64,000 nucleotides of DNA, taken from assembly GCF_021869535.1 (NCBI RefSeq), contig NW_026262690.1, positions 16,269,001 through 16,333,000 on the forward strand. The letters are read 5' to 3'. The notes beneath the pieces are model-generated. The model saw only the letters and a program-made list of their open reading frames with translations. It did no database searches and was not told the DNA's origin. The position numbers and the translations under genes are program-made. Shown here one piece after another: positions 1-11,234 of this stretch. Each line of letters begins with the position of its first letter. Within the stretch, counting starts at the first letter, position 1. The DNA is from Mytilus californianus. Taxonomy: Eukaryota > Mollusca > Bivalvia > Mytilida > Mytilidae.

Positions 1-2141
1 AGTAGCCAACACATTTTGATCTTCTGTCCCAAATAAGTTACCTTCATTTTTTCTTGCTTAAGTAAGTGTTCTTCCTGTTGGCAGTTGGACTGGTGCGGGA
101 TTTTTATTGTGCGTTTCAATGTTAGGGCATGTGGTCTAAATATGCAAAGGACGAGGTTTGTGTACACACAAAACTGTTTTAACCCCTGTACAATGTGTGC
201 TTGTATCTAATCGGCTATCTGCTGTTTGTTGATGTCTTTATCTGTACGTCAATTTTCTCGAGGCAGGAACGTGTTGGTGGTTGGTGTTGTCGGTTCCTTT
301 GTCACATGTCGGTTATTTCTCTATAATTTATATTCATTATGTACACTGCATGTTTATTTGTTTATTTTTGAAAATAATTTTTTTTGTGCGCTTTAACTTG
401 TTTTATAGTGTGTATTAAAGAAATGCCAGTGCAGCTTATCCTGTCTCGCCCAACATCTAAGTAACACGTCAGGTTCCAGAACTGGTTGGTATCATTATAT
501 AATTTCATAGTCAGATGATCTAAATTATATATTCAAATTTGCAATGGTACATACTTTGAACCGACAAACTTTTTATCACATCTTTTTCCAATAAAGATTG
601 AATGGTTTACGGTTGCATGTTCTGATATGTATAGTATTTGTTGTTGTAAATGTTGTTCTGCTATAAACATACCATGATACTTTGGGAATTGAAAGGTGTA
701 CACTAATTTGAATGAATTGGTTAAAACTTCCCAGTCTAATTGAAGTAGAGATTCCGTTACGGACCAATATCTTCAACCGTTATTTGTGGTTAGTCTTTAT
801 TATATTTTCTGAAATATCAAATCAAAATTAACTTTAACTTTACAAATTTTATCTAGAATTAGAAAACATATTTGTTCATAAAAAATGCCTCCGTTCTCAC
901 AAATATTTTATAGCATTCAATATACCTTCGTTCATTAAGCCATTTATTCTCTCGAAATTTTCTCTCTATTTGAAAATTTCATTATTCTTAGTGGATGAAT
1001 ACTTTAATTAATCAGTTAAGTGAATGAACCTGTTTCTAGAAGGTACTAATGAAACACTTAGAGTAAGATTTTCCCAAGGACTGGCTGGAAATCAAACGAG
1101 GTATTCGGATGCTCGCAATATTTCATACAAATAATGAATAAGCGAATCTACGTATACAAATACATGTATACACAAATGTAATGATTTTTCTTTCTTGTAT
1201 CGTTTATGCCATCACCACATGCAACTTACTAACGGGTTTTTACGTTTTATTAAACAACGAGTCTTGCTAGTAGGTAAGGATTTGCTTACCCTTCCGGGGC
1301 ACTAGTGTTCTGTCAGGTATTTGATGGGTTAGTGTTGTGTGGACCGTCGTCTGTCTTTTTTTTTACTTTGGCCAATGTGTCCTCCATTCCTATTTTCATT
1401 GGCCGGCCTTTTGGTATTTTTTCCAGTACATTTTGAACGATAATGATACGTACCGGGTGTCTCTGAATGGTCATATGAAATACGGTTAATTAATTTAACT
1501 AGAATAGTTATCAACTACAATTCAATCCTACTGTTAAATATTATTATGAACCGATACTAAATTTCCACTGGTGAAGACTCTTTGAGGATAAAAACGCATA
1601 TCTAAGTTTCAAAAACATAATTGTAAAAATTAAAAGTGAACGTAGGAATATTCCCGTCAAAACAGCATACGTCCAAATGGCATTTTTTGAATGCATTGGA
1701 CTCCATGTACCTTTATTTACCACATTCGTTTGATTTGGTTGCGCCAATCAGTTTGGATGTATATATATGAATCACTTACAGTCAAATGGACGAAACTGAG
1801 TAGGATTAAAAGTAGTAGTTAACATGCACATCCTCATTTCTTTAGATATATATTGGAATGTTATTTTTCTAAAGACTGTTTATGACCAATCGAAAAGACT
1901 AACAAATCATGACCAAACAAATAAAATGTGAGTATATCAGAATGATTGAAATTATAAAAAAAACTCTCTTTATACATATCTTTATGTCAATTGTTGACAT
2001 TGACATTGACAACACTTTGTTCTCTTAAAAACAATGCAATCAAAGGTACAGAGAATGACATGCAAAAACAATATACAAATAAAAACTTATTGTTGAAACA
2101 AATAAAAAATAACTGCAAAACTCTTAAGTATAGAATGAAAA
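1..2141. other. No gene recognised; AT-rich intergenic DNA
   Basis: No convincing exon or conserved domain is seen on either strand. The short open frames here are low-complexity and lack splice-site support. Around 1265-1440 there is text resembling a dispersed repeat family seen elsewhere in the window (the phrase ttgcttacccttccgg and neighbours). Nothing else stands out. Confidence 0.5.
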
Positions 2142-2799
2142 GGAAGTTCACAGGTGGCATATGTGATTTCCTTGCAAGTGCAAGTACAATTAATATATAA
2201 AAGCCGGAATTAAAGGGTCACTGTTTCAGTATATCTTCTACAGTGAACACAAAAAAAAAAAGATCTACAAGTTTGTCATGCTTGAACTGAGTCCCCGTTT
2301 TAGAAAAAACTCTGGTAGTTGCAATCAGAACACCTATACTAAACAGTTAATGAATCGGACGAAAATCCATTTATATTTTAAGACAGTATTCACATATATA
2401 TTTATTCTACAACGTCAGATAACCTTGAAACTTGGATCATCAGTGAAATAAAATCAGCAAAGTAATAAATAACTAATAATACATTCAGTGATGTTCATTA
2501 TGAACTGTGAATGAGTTTGAATATTTAGAATTAATAATTCATTATGTTAATTTATTCAGCGTTATTATGTTATGTACACTAGCATACACGTACTAGACTT
2601 ACATACATGTACTGGACTCGCATGCATATACAAGACTCTGAACCTGTGATATCCTATGAACAAATCTAGTTGAAGGTATGTGTTCGGGTTTTATTTTAAC
2701 TTGATTCCATCTGACAAAAAAAATTCACTTTAAATAAACGTCAGAAATTATTTCTTAAACAATAATGGATTCATATCTTTTGAAAATAGAAACATATAG

Positions 2800-2962
2800 A
2801 TTCCACCACTGCAACAAGTGTGTTACGATATTTCTCCACTCGTGATAGTTAAATTTTGATATTTAAAGCGAGAGGCTTTCCGAGCTTTTTAAATAAATAA
2901 AATTTAACTGTTGAGAATTAGAGTGGAGAAATATCGTAATACACGAGTTATAGCGGTGGAAT
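2800..2962. repeat. Foldback (inverted-repeat) insertion, left copy only
   Basis: Arms 2800-2841 and 2921-2962 are inverted copies of each other with a few mismatches (shared core ACGATATTTCTCCACT and its complement), and the inner sequence also folds. The matching place in the right copy (near 56050) lacks it, so it inserted after the duplication or was lost there. It looks like a MITE. Confidence 0.75.
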
Positions 2963-3029
2963 TTGTTTCTCTAATGATTTTTTTATCCTTCCTTTTCAAA
3001 GATTTGCAGAAAGTTGTGTTATTTATATG

Positions 3030-3110
3030 TGACGTCATTAGGCATGGTCGCCTTTTAACATGACGTCACAATAGGAAATTCAGAAGAAACCAAGAAAATT
3101 TGACGTCATA
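3030..3110. promoter_or_regulatory. Three perfect TGACGTCA (CRE-type) palindromes
   Basis: TGACGTCA occurs three times within about 80 bp, each in a different flank. This octamer is the canonical CREB/ATF site. The segment belongs to the left-copy-only insertion and no gene start is seen nearby, so a role is inference; the sites may simply belong to a repeat. Confidence 0.35.
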
Positions 3111-3229
3111 ATTGAATTTCAACCAATCATTTGCCGAGAACAGATATTTCACTAGTGAGGAGAACATTTTTTTCACAATTGGTTAAGAAATGTGAAAAAA
3201 GGGGAAACATTGAGAAATGATGTTATAAA

Positions 3230-3430
3230 TATAGAAGAGATGCAAAAGATACCAAAGGGACATTCAAACTCATAAGTTGAAAATAAACTAACGACGCTAT
3301 GGCTAAAAAAGAAAAAGACAAACAGACAAACAACAGTACACAAAACACAACATAGAAAACTAAAGACTGAGCAACACGAACCCCACCAACAACTGTGGGT
3401 GATCTCAGGTGCTCTGGAAGGGTATAGCTG
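3230..3430 (+). repeat. Dispersed repeat family member
   Basis: The same text recurs at about 54940-55140 and 56080-56270 (shared phrases AAAATAAACTGACAACGCC-like, ACTGAGCAACACGA and GATCTCAGGTGCTC). No coding capacity is seen. It is probably a high-copy dispersed repeat of the genome. Confidence 0.65.
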
Positions 3431-6290
3431 CGTAAATACTTACAAACTTTTATCCATGCAATAAAATGAAACCGAAATACAGTCGTATTTATTTAATATC
3501 ATATCGTGGAGAATCACGTTTTAATGCATTATCTATGGACTTATCCTGACATTTCATCGAAGCACAATTTGATAAGTTGAAACTTAATTTTGTCAGCAAA
3601 TTAGGTCCTTGATTATTTGTTCGTCTTCATAATTTAGAAAACCTGCAGCTCTCGTTATATTATCGTTTTATTAGTACCCAAAGCAATTAGAAGATAATAT
3701 CACGAAAGTGCCTAGACATGAAAACAAATATGTTGATTTATACAATTCTCTTCTTGTCGTTCATCACGATATAGAAAAATCAAACTGCAAGCTTGACATG
3801 ATTCAGTTTTAAAGGTGCATGAACAGTTTTGATTGATAAAAAAGACGTAAAACCGATTTGACATGTGTGTTTAACAAGTAAAAATCTAAATCATGATCAG
3901 AGAACTCCTCTAATTAACGTCATATAGATCTGTTCTAGCCTTGAACAAATTCTGAAAGTTGAAGGGCAAAACTGTTCTTGATCATCTTAGAACAGTTAAA
4001 TGACAGTTTATTTTAACAGATCTGATTATATTAAGTAAGAACTGATCCCAACTAAATCATGGTTTCCTTATAGAAAGTCGATGCTTCAAGTCATTCTTTA
4101 ATTTCGAACGTTTTACGGACGCCATTATTATTTGGATGACCATTATGGAATACATGGTATATGAGTCACATGTATCCACGGGTTTGTTTTACTTTCTGTA
4201 TCCATAATATTATCTTCTTCCAATCGATTGTGATATAATATATTGTGATTAACAAATTATTTTTACTTGGCATGAGTAACACGACAGAAGCCAACCATGA
4301 GACAGGAACTGCGTACCATACGGAACACTTGAGTTACCTTCCTGTTTTTGTGGGTTTGCTTAATCTTCAGTTCTCTGTGTAGTGTAGTTAGGTCTGTGTA
4401 GTGTATTGAGGACTGTTGCCTGTCTTTTCGTCGTTCTATTTTTGCCGTTGAGTTGTCTGTTTTTCTTCGACCTACAGTTTTTGATTGCCCACTTGGTATC
4501 GTCTGTCTTCAAATTACGGGTTTTTTTATTGCCCTCTTGGTATCGTTTGTCTCATTATGTTCTATATGTTGTATTATTTTCTTCTTTTTTATTGGTTTGA
4601 AGACGAAATTGCATTATAAATATATTTTATATCCTTTTTCTATCCTATTTTGTCATTCCAAGACATCGTGATGAATTGACTCTAAATAGAAGGTTTTTCA
4701 ACTTTACTTTCCAAACTTTTAGAAGATTATCACAAAATGTATGTGTTCACTTAGATTTCTTTAACCTTTTTGTTGTTGTTTCTTATTTTCTTTCATGTTA
4801 TGGGCATCGCAATATATAATATTGTAACTGAATTTTATGACAGCGTTCGTGTATTTGCTGTAAATCTTCTTATTTTTCCCAAGGTTGCAAAATAAGCATT
4901 CTTGGTGATCAAAGTGGAATCATTTACTTACAGTGATTTGATTTATTAAACCCGTATTGATGTGGAATAATGCGACGAATATTTTAATATTTGACGGAAA
5001 AAGTTGCAATAAAATAGAACTGATTATGTTTTTTTTACTTATATATTTGGTGTGCCAATTCTAACTATTAAACATTATCAAATATTGAGAGTAAAAAAAT
5101 GAAAAAAAGTTGATAGAGGCTGCCAAAAGGAAAGGAATTATTCAGGATAAGGTATTTTTCTGCATTTAGCTTTTTATAAACACCATTTTATTATTCAGAG
5201 CTTAACCTTTGAAAATTTTGTTCCGAATGCATACATTTTGTAAAGAATTTACCGTTTTCTGTAATTCAAGATAAAAATATTTATTATAAATGGTGCATAC
5301 TTCGTCTAAATCCATCATCGAATTAAAACGAAGATGTACCATTATAATGAATTGATTGATTCATTGATTGGTGTTTATCTATTTTGCTATTTCGTGGCCG
5401 TCTGTTTTATTGGTGGAAGGAAACCGGGGCCATTAATATGAAAAAATCGGGTCAGATGAAAGAGGCTATCATATCCACGAAACTAAATATCTTCCAAATC
5501 AATCTTTACAGAAGTCGTAATCAATGAGTTAACAATCTTGAATTAGATATATAGGTAAATAGAAACATTCGTATGACTTAGAATACATATATTCAATTAT
5601 TTCAGCAATCAGTTGTTTGGAAATTAAAGTAGTCGCATAACATTTACCGAGGACACTTAACAGAATACATTAAATACATTAACATTGATTAATAAACTGA
5701 AAGTTCATATATCAGGATAGTATTTGGGATAAAGTGTTCTTGCCTGATTTTGATGATCCGAAAAGATTCAGCAACTATTAAATTTAAAGTAGTTTTGAGT
5801 AATTGTATCTGCCATATGGTGAGCTATATAAAACAGCATTAAAGTTCAACATTTTATGACTAAATAGCTGTTGTTTATAACTAAGACACTTGTTTTACGA
5901 TGTTTTTTTTTTGTTTTGTTTGCGTCTCATTCTGTCTTTATTTTGTTAAAATCCGATTCTGTTAGATATTAAGGATAATGTAAAACTGTCGTCCTTGGAG
6001 TGTTAAAGAATATTTACTTAATTTACTAAACATCTTTAAAATCTATTATGACTTTTGTTGGTTTTATTGCTTCAGTGTTTCAAGAAAAAAATCAACAATA
6101 TTCATGCATCGCATTTTTCTGGTTTGAATAAATCTATTTAGTTTTCAACTCTCATTAAATTTTAAATTGCTCAGAGATCATGAATTATAAGACAAATTTT
6201 AGACCACTTGAAGTCTTGTTTTGAAAGAGAAGAACTTAATTCCTAACAGAATCGGTATATAAGAAGAAGATCGACTTGATTTAAGCCCCA

Positions 6291-6613
6291 AAAAATTTTT
6301 ACGTGAATTTCACCACAAACGAGCTTATACGTGAAACTCGCGAGAATTTCACATGAATCTCACGTCAAAAATTTTCACATGAATTTCACGTAAACTTAAA
6401 AGTATTTTTCATGATTTGAATTAACTTTGAAAATTTAAATGTTATTTTGTAATTTCACGTGAAAAAAAAATCATATGATTTTCACGTAAAAGTCATTTGA
6501 GTTTCACATGAAATTTACGTGAGTTAAAATCAGTTCATGTGAGTTTCACGTATAAGCTCGTTTGAGGTTAAATTCCTGTGAATTTCACGTGAGATGCACG
6601 TGATTTCCCTGTG
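6291..6613. repeat. Foldback element packed with E-box (CACGTG-type) motifs
   Basis: Outer inverted arms near 6316-6340 (AAACGAGCTTATACGTGAAA) and 6543-6567 (its complement) enclose many copies of TTCACGTGA, TTCACATGA and TTCACGTAA. A second copy lies at 62945-63275 in the right direct repeat. CACGTG is the classical bHLH E-box. No coding frame is seen. Confidence 0.7.
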
Positions 6614-6674
6614 TACTTGAGACAACTCCAGGAAATACAGATTCATTGGCTAGCCGAACGAACTGCTAATCAGG

Positions 6675-7080
6675 GCTTTAAACCTTATTCGACGACATCC
6701 AACTCCTTCACAACACACGTATGCTGTGCTATGTTTTGTTATTTTTGTTATTTTTCAAATATCACCCATGTGTCAGGATTATTCTTTGTCATATGTTGTT
6801 TATTAATGTAATGATTATTTTGGATTGGAGAAGAAAGTCAAAAATGTGTGTTTTATTATTTATCAGTTTTGACGTGTTTTGACAATGAAATATGTTTAAA
6901 GTATTTGTATTCAATATTTTTTTATTTTAATTATTTTTAGACAATTTCCTCATCTGGTTTTACATATACATTCCTTTTAACTGTGTAATCATAATATCAT
7001 AAGTAAGTCCATGCTCAATATGACCAAATTTCTGTAAGTATTGGGCGAAAATTGGGTTTGAACTTAGCCATATCGAGATA
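6675..7080. other. No gene recognised
   Basis: AT-rich sequence between the left direct repeat and a SINE-like fragment. Nothing is recognised on either strand. Confidence 0.5.
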
Positions 7081-7265
7081 CATGAACTTTTTTTATTTTT
7101 TTTTGGTGAAAGTCCCGCTTTGTACCGACATCATACACAGAGCATGTTAAGTCCTGATTTGTGCCCATATCATACACAGAGCATGTGCAAGTCCCACTTT
7201 GCTCTGATAGCAGCGATATAGCTGAAATACTGCCGACAGTGGCGTTAAACCCCATTCAATCAATC
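7081..7265 (+). mobile_element. SINE-like 3' fragment with tandem middle
   Basis: It ends in AGTGGCGTTAAACCCC followed by ATTCAATCAATC, the same tail as the SINE at 63637-63900 (AAAGTGGCGTTAAACACC then CAATCAATC). Upstream a ~48-bp segment with CATACACAGAGCATG occurs twice. The tRNA-like head is not recognisable, so this is a truncated or different-head copy. Confidence 0.55.
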
Positions 7266-7759
7266 ATCTTTCGTGCACCTGAATTGACCTCTTGCTTTTA
7301 TGTTTTTCTGACTTTCACGTTCTAAATCGTGAATTCTTCAATATACACATATAACCTATGACCTAACTGTAAAGTGTTAATATATTCGGATTAACTGTTG
7401 TTTGGGGACATCCAGAGTGTACTATCTGTTATGTGGTAGTTTCTGCTGCATTGACAATCAAATTGGAAGCTCTAGATGTATTTTATGTAAAACATCGGGT
7501 GGTTAAGTAATGTCTTAGTGCCCTTGCCCTTTATCCGTTCATTTTCATCATCAGGAAATGTCCTTCAAATATCTACCCTAAGGCTTACGCAAATAAATAT
7601 GAATTTTCACTTAATATGACATGTGTAATTTGTTGTCAACATGATTTCTAATTAGAATAGAAACACTTCCTCGAAACTCAATAAAACAAATTAAGTAAAA
7701 ACGAATTAAAGAAAAGAAATATTTATTAAAGAAAAGTATATTCGATACAATCCTTACAC

Positions 7760-7950
7760 GACAAATTCTCAATTTCAACATAGATAATACAGTCACACAT
7801 AATATTCCTCAAAAATACAGGCAAGTCTTATTTAAACAAATTCTCAATTTCAAAATACATAAATAATGGCGATGCATAATATCCCTCAAAATGCAGGCAA
7901 GTCATATTCGACATACATAAATAGTAGTAATACATAAAGTCCCTCAAAAA
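7760..7950. repeat. ~80-bp imperfect tandem repeat, 2-3 units
   Basis: Units share ACAAATTCTCAATTTC, CATAATAT(T/C)CCTCAAAA and CAGGCAAGTC. The array lies just beyond the 3' side of the tyrosine-recombinase retrotransposon and could belong to its terminal repeat region, but I could not match it to the 5' side. Confidence 0.6.
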
Positions 7951-8131
7951 TACAAAATCAAATTTAACAATGCATTTAATAGTAACAAACTGTTACTCCA
8001 AAACACTTCAAATTGTCACTGAAAAGCACTGGAAAGTTTATTGACCTCACAATACGACTCAAAAATAGATCTACAAATATTAGATTCAGAAGCCCCCGTA
8101 TTCGCCATGATGGAACTGACTGACCCTCGTC

Positions 8132-9031
8132 CTACCATACTGGAATTCTATTGTATCTTTGGTAAGAAGATGAGGAAGACCAACCTATATGCTGCATGAC
8201 GTCATTTGCAGGCCCCCCTGACAATGCCAAAGTAATAGCACACGCTCCCCGAATTCCATGAGGGGTCTCGCCGTCGTAAATATCGAGTTTCTTTAAATAT
8301 TTCTTCAAGCGATCATACATAGCATTGGAAGATACAGGATTGTCAGTAACCTCTTTTCTATTTTTACTCAAAGTACGGAATAAATAACCAAACCTTAAAT
8401 CAACCCCAAGCGCCCTGGCACTTTTAACATACCTTTCCAGGGCTTCAACAGGACAAATCAAAGTATCATCAAATCTCAAGATGGAAAATTCATTCACCTT
8501 CCCCTTTCCAAGAGTTTTGCCTACAGTGTGTGAAAAAAGAAAACCATCACCTTTTGGTAATAACTTAACCTCTTGTGAAATACACAAACCCAAGTCATTC
8601 GCTCTATCTCCTGAAAAACATTGAACTTTGAAGAAAGCCTGATCCCTTAAAAATATGAATCTTTCGGATGGTTTCAAATCGGGATTCATGAACAAATCAT
8701 CGATATGAACACTAATTGATCGGAGTTTGTCTAAAAACAGAGGCTTTGCTTGTTTTTGTACAACATGTGATTTTGACTGCTCAAACTGAATAGCATGCAA
8801 ATATTTTTCTACTTCTGGACTACACACAGGATTACCAGTGTCAGTTATTGCATTCCACGCAGAACCCCGACCATTAGATTCAAATATAGCCTTTAATTGT
8901 CCTAGCATAGACTGAACAGTTCCCGCCGCCAACCTCAACGGACACTGACATGAATAAATACCTAACTTACCAAGAAATTCACAAGACAAGTCATGTACTT
9001 GAGTTTTTCCCTTTGAATCCTTCATGACCAT
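8132..9031 (-). CDS. Tyrosine recombinase of the YR retrotransposon
   Basis: The 299-residue frame encodes a lambda-integrase-type tyrosine recombinase, which would insert the circular or double-stranded cDNA of the element. The catalytic set is visible: Arg in SGDRANDL (about residue 143), His-x-x-Arg in PHGIRG (about 258-261), His in MQHIGW (about 281) and the nucleophilic Tyr in SYQRYNR near the C-terminus (about 290-293). The annotated ATG at 9031 is conservative: the same frame stays open upstream, reading SPLDVRRF just before it, and overlaps the 3' end of the RNase H frame, as is usual in this class. No internal stop or frameshift is seen, so this enzyme could still be functional. Confidence 0.88.
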   Translation of the reverse strand: MVMKDSKGKTQVHDLSCEFLGKLGIYSCQCPLRLAAGTVQSMLGQLKAIFESNGRGSAWNAITDTGNPVCSPEVEKYLHAIQFEQSKSHVVQKQAKPLFLDKLRSISVHIDDLFMNPDLKPSERFIFLRDQAFFKVQCFSGDRANDLGLCISQEVKLLPKGDGFLFSHTVGKTLGKGKVNEFSILRFDDTLICPVEALERYVKSARALGVDLRFGYLFRTLSKNRKEVTDNPVSSNAMYDRLKKYLKKLDIYDGETPHGIRGACAITLALSGGPANDVMQHIGWSSSSSYQRYNRIPVW

Positions 9032-9063
9032 AAATCGCCTAACATCTAAAGGGGAAGCAGACT

Positions 9064-9846
9064 TTATACATTTAACGGGTACACTTTCAAGTCTTGAGAG
9101 AAAACATTTACACCATCTGAAAGAACTGTGGGGAATGGTGTAAAATGTTTTAACGGATTACCAATTTTATCAATCATAACATTGGAATCTAAAGCCATCA
9201 AATCTGTAGTGTGGAGACCAAACCTCTGTTCAACAAAGTTCCATTTCAGAGGAGACAACATAGCATCTGACAATCTTAACCTTCTGGACTCCCTGTCAGC
9301 AGGGTTTCTACTAGAATTAACATACACAAGACGTAGGTCCATATTAACCGTTTTTGAAAGAGTGAATATTTTCCGCAAAACTGCATTCAAAGAGGGGTCC
9401 CTACCACCTTGATTACTCCAAGCATTAACTACAGCAAGATTATCACAAAACGCGTCTACCCGAGCATTAACAATTTTCTCCTTAACAGAACAGAGAGAGT
9501 GGAGTAGGGCATTTGCCTCTTTAACATGGATAGGAGCGTTATCGTAGTCTTTCCAAAAATCACCAAATTCTACTGAAACCCCTTTGAAAATCATAAAGGC
9601 ACCCCACTTAAAAAGCGACGAGTCAGTTGCTAAAATCAATTGTAAATGGGTTTCTAATCTCCAGGAGGCAGCTCCCTCCCAGTTATCCAGAAAACGCCAA
9701 TACTCTAACTCGTCCTTTAACTCTTTGTAAATGCAAATTTTTTTGCTATTTCTAAAAGCAAGGCTAATGGCCCTATTGATTTCCCTTGAAAACAATCTAG
9801 CAGAGGGGATAGCAAGAAAAAATGAAACACATTTTCCTGCAAAACG
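9064..9846 (-). CDS. RNase H domain (plus C-terminal tail) of the YR retrotransposon
   Basis: This is the second half of the RT-RNase H polyprotein; it is in the same frame as the reverse transcriptase and separated from it only by the TAA at 9847-9849. The four acidic RNase H positions are visible: Asp in LATDSS, Glu in VKEANALL, Asp in AFCDNLAVV and Asp in NPADRESR. It would degrade the RNA strand during cDNA synthesis. The tail (RFGLHTTDLMALDSN) is the conserved linker that precedes the recombinase in these elements. It ends at 9064, overlapping the upstream extension of the recombinase frame. Confidence 0.82.
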   Translation of the reverse strand, partial: RFAGKCVSFFLAIPSARLFSREINRAISLAFRNSKKICIYKELKDELEYWRFLDNWEGAASWRLETHLQLILATDSSLFKWGAFMIFKGVSVEFGDFWKDYDNAPIHVKEANALLHSLCSVKEKIVNARVDAFCDNLAVVNAWSNQGGRDPSLNAVLRKIFTLSKTVNMDLRLVYVNSSRNPADRESRRLRLSDAMLSPLKWNFVEQRFGLHTTDLMALDSNVMIDKIGNPLKHFTPFPTVLSDGVNVFSQDLKVYPLNV

Positions 9847-11019
9847 TTACAGGGTTTTAATGCCCACTTCATTGCCATCAAGGATAGATTCCCTTAAAAC
9901 TCTAAACGATTCTTTTTTCGGCCCCGGCAAGATAAAGGCCAGTTCAGTTGAGTCACAAAACATTCCCAAGAATTTCAAACACCTGGTTGGTATAAAACAA
10001 CACTTAGCCAAATTCATGAAATATCCCAATCTAACAAGAACCTGACATAGAATGTACAGACTTTTTTCTGCCATTTCTGCACGTCCCGATCCTATCTTCA
10101 AATTAGTACCTTTAAACTCACAAACTAACCTATCGTCTATATACAATAAAGAAGGTACACCAAGGGAGCGACAATAGCTGATTGGAACCAGACCGGTAGT
10201 GTGATAAATATAAGCACTGGCTTTGAAGCCGAATGGGAGGGAGTTGAAAACCAAGTACCAGCCTGCAAACTGGATTCCGAAATACTGTCTAGAATTAGGA
10301 TTTAAAAGTATATGATCATAACCAGACTTATCATCAAGAGATGCCATGAACGAATCCTTCTCTAATAATCTAGGAACCTCTTTGAGAGTATCTAAAGAGA
10401 AAGGGAGATCCTTAATCCACAAGTTCAGGTATATTTCATCATGGCACATACGGGGTTTTGAAGGTTCAATGGTGATAGGTAAAACAAGTAAAGGGGGATC
10501 ACATTCTCCAACTCTACCAAGTACAGTTAAAGATCCATTGGCTATTCTTTCTAATAAAGTGTCAGAGACAAATTTCTCAAATCCTTTACAACTAGCAGAG
10601 TTTTGAAAATATACAGGTTGAGGAAGGTTTGAATCATAACTATGCCCCTTAAAATTTCCCTTAAAATGTTTAAACATGGGCTGAATATCTACCCCGTTTT
10701 TAATCCAGTCCAAAATTTCATCAGGACAACCTATTTGCTCCCATTGTTCTGAACAATACATCAAATTTCCTGCTTTGAAAAAATTAGGATCTAAAAAGGA
10801 CAGATCCTCAAAATTAAAGTCACTACCATTTACAACCTCTTCAGCCTTAGGCAAACAAACAGAGGGTTGGGTGATCTCTCCTTTATAATTTACTGAAAGT
10901 ATGTCACCTTGCTTTCTTAATTTAACTCGTGATGGATCGAAACCCGATTTTAACTCCCAATCTGGAATTTCTGGCTCAAACTTTTCTTTCTTAACCAAAG
11001 GTTCATGATCCCTGATATT
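9847..11019 (-). CDS. Reverse transcriptase of the YR retrotransposon (stop before RNase H)
   Basis: The frame carries RT palm motifs: LDDKSGYD (motif A) and YIDD (motif C, in SLLYIDDRL), with SLPFGFKASAYI between them, typical of DIRS-type polymerases. It ends at an in-frame TAA (9847-9849); the frame continues without shift into RNase H, so a single base change would explain the break. The upstream limit 11019 is a predicted 3' splice site (TTAATTTCAG before it); a short upstream exon (11106-11138) can be joined in phase. A TTG codon at 10998 and the absence of an early ATG fit translation from a spliced or fused message. Confidence 0.82.
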   Translation of the reverse strand, partial: NIRDHEPLVKKEKFEPEIPDWELKSGFDPSRVKLRKQGDILSVNYKGEITQPSVCLPKAEEVVNGSDFNFEDLSFLDPNFFKAGNLMYCSEQWEQIGCPDEILDWIKNGVDIQPMFKHFKGNFKGHSYDSNLPQPVYFQNSASCKGFEKFVSDTLLERIANGSLTVLGRVGECDPPLLVLPITIEPSKPRMCHDEIYLNLWIKDLPFSLDTLKEVPRLLEKDSFMASLDDKSGYDHILLNPNSRQYFGIQFAGWYLVFNSLPFGFKASAYIYHTTGLVPISYCRSLGVPSLLYIDDRLVCEFKGTNLKIGSGRAEMAEKSLYILCQVLVRLGYFMNLAKCCFIPTRCLKFLGMFCDSTELAFILPGPKKESFRVLRESILDGNEVGIKTL

Positions 11020-11105
11020 CTGAAATTAACAAAAAATATCCTTTCACATCTAGAAAATGCTCAGTATTTACAAATTATTTTAAAGGAGAGACACTCAACC
11101 CTTAC

Positions 11106-11138
11106 CCGCGTGAAAAATTTCACTGGAGATCGAAGCTC
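11106..11138 (-). CDS. Possible 33-nt micro-exon upstream of RT
   Basis: On the minus strand a pyrimidine-rich acceptor (CTTTCCCTTCCCAG) precedes 33 nt that read ELRSPVKFFTR, followed by GTAAGG. Splicing out 11020-11105 (86 nt) joins it in phase 0 to the RT frame at NIRDHEPL. The donor and acceptor are good, but the exon that would feed into it from gag was not found; alternatively it is the start of an unspliced pol leader. Confidence 0.45.
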
Positions 11139-11234
11139 CTGGGAAGGGAAAGGTATCAAAAAATAAAATAAAATAAAATAACAAAACAAAATACACAAAA
11201 TACAAAAATACACAAAATACAAAAATACACAAAA

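Larger units (their letters stand above)
2142..6674 (+). repeat. Left copy of a ~4.5-kb direct repeat (partner 54697-63352)
   Basis: The two copies are collinear and in the same orientation, starting near a shared AAGTTCAC and ending shortly after a shared AGCCGAAC. About 134 bp (5671-5804 against 58676-58810) are identical by eye; the rest is more diverged and broken by copy-specific insertions. Left-only: a segment near 2795-3215. Right-only: 54937-55655, about 57595-58150, and the CACTA-like element 58895-62489. No gene is recognised inside. It may be a large non-autonomous mobile element or a segmental duplication; the similarity stops upstream of 2142, so a tandem copy of the transporter gene is not supported. 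Confidence 0.8.

Noticed and set aside
1-2141. 3' end of a tandem upstream copy of the SLC5 gene
   Set aside because: Similarity between the two direct repeats stops at 2142/54697; no SLC5 exon is visible in 1-2141.
4406-4671. Hydrophobic small open frames in the left direct repeat (also 56737-57076)
   Set aside because: Low-complexity T-rich text with a minisatellite; not conserved as frames between the two copies.
9064-9130. Methyltransferase domain as in DIRS1 elements
   Set aside because: RNase H runs directly into the recombinase; there is no space or motif for it.
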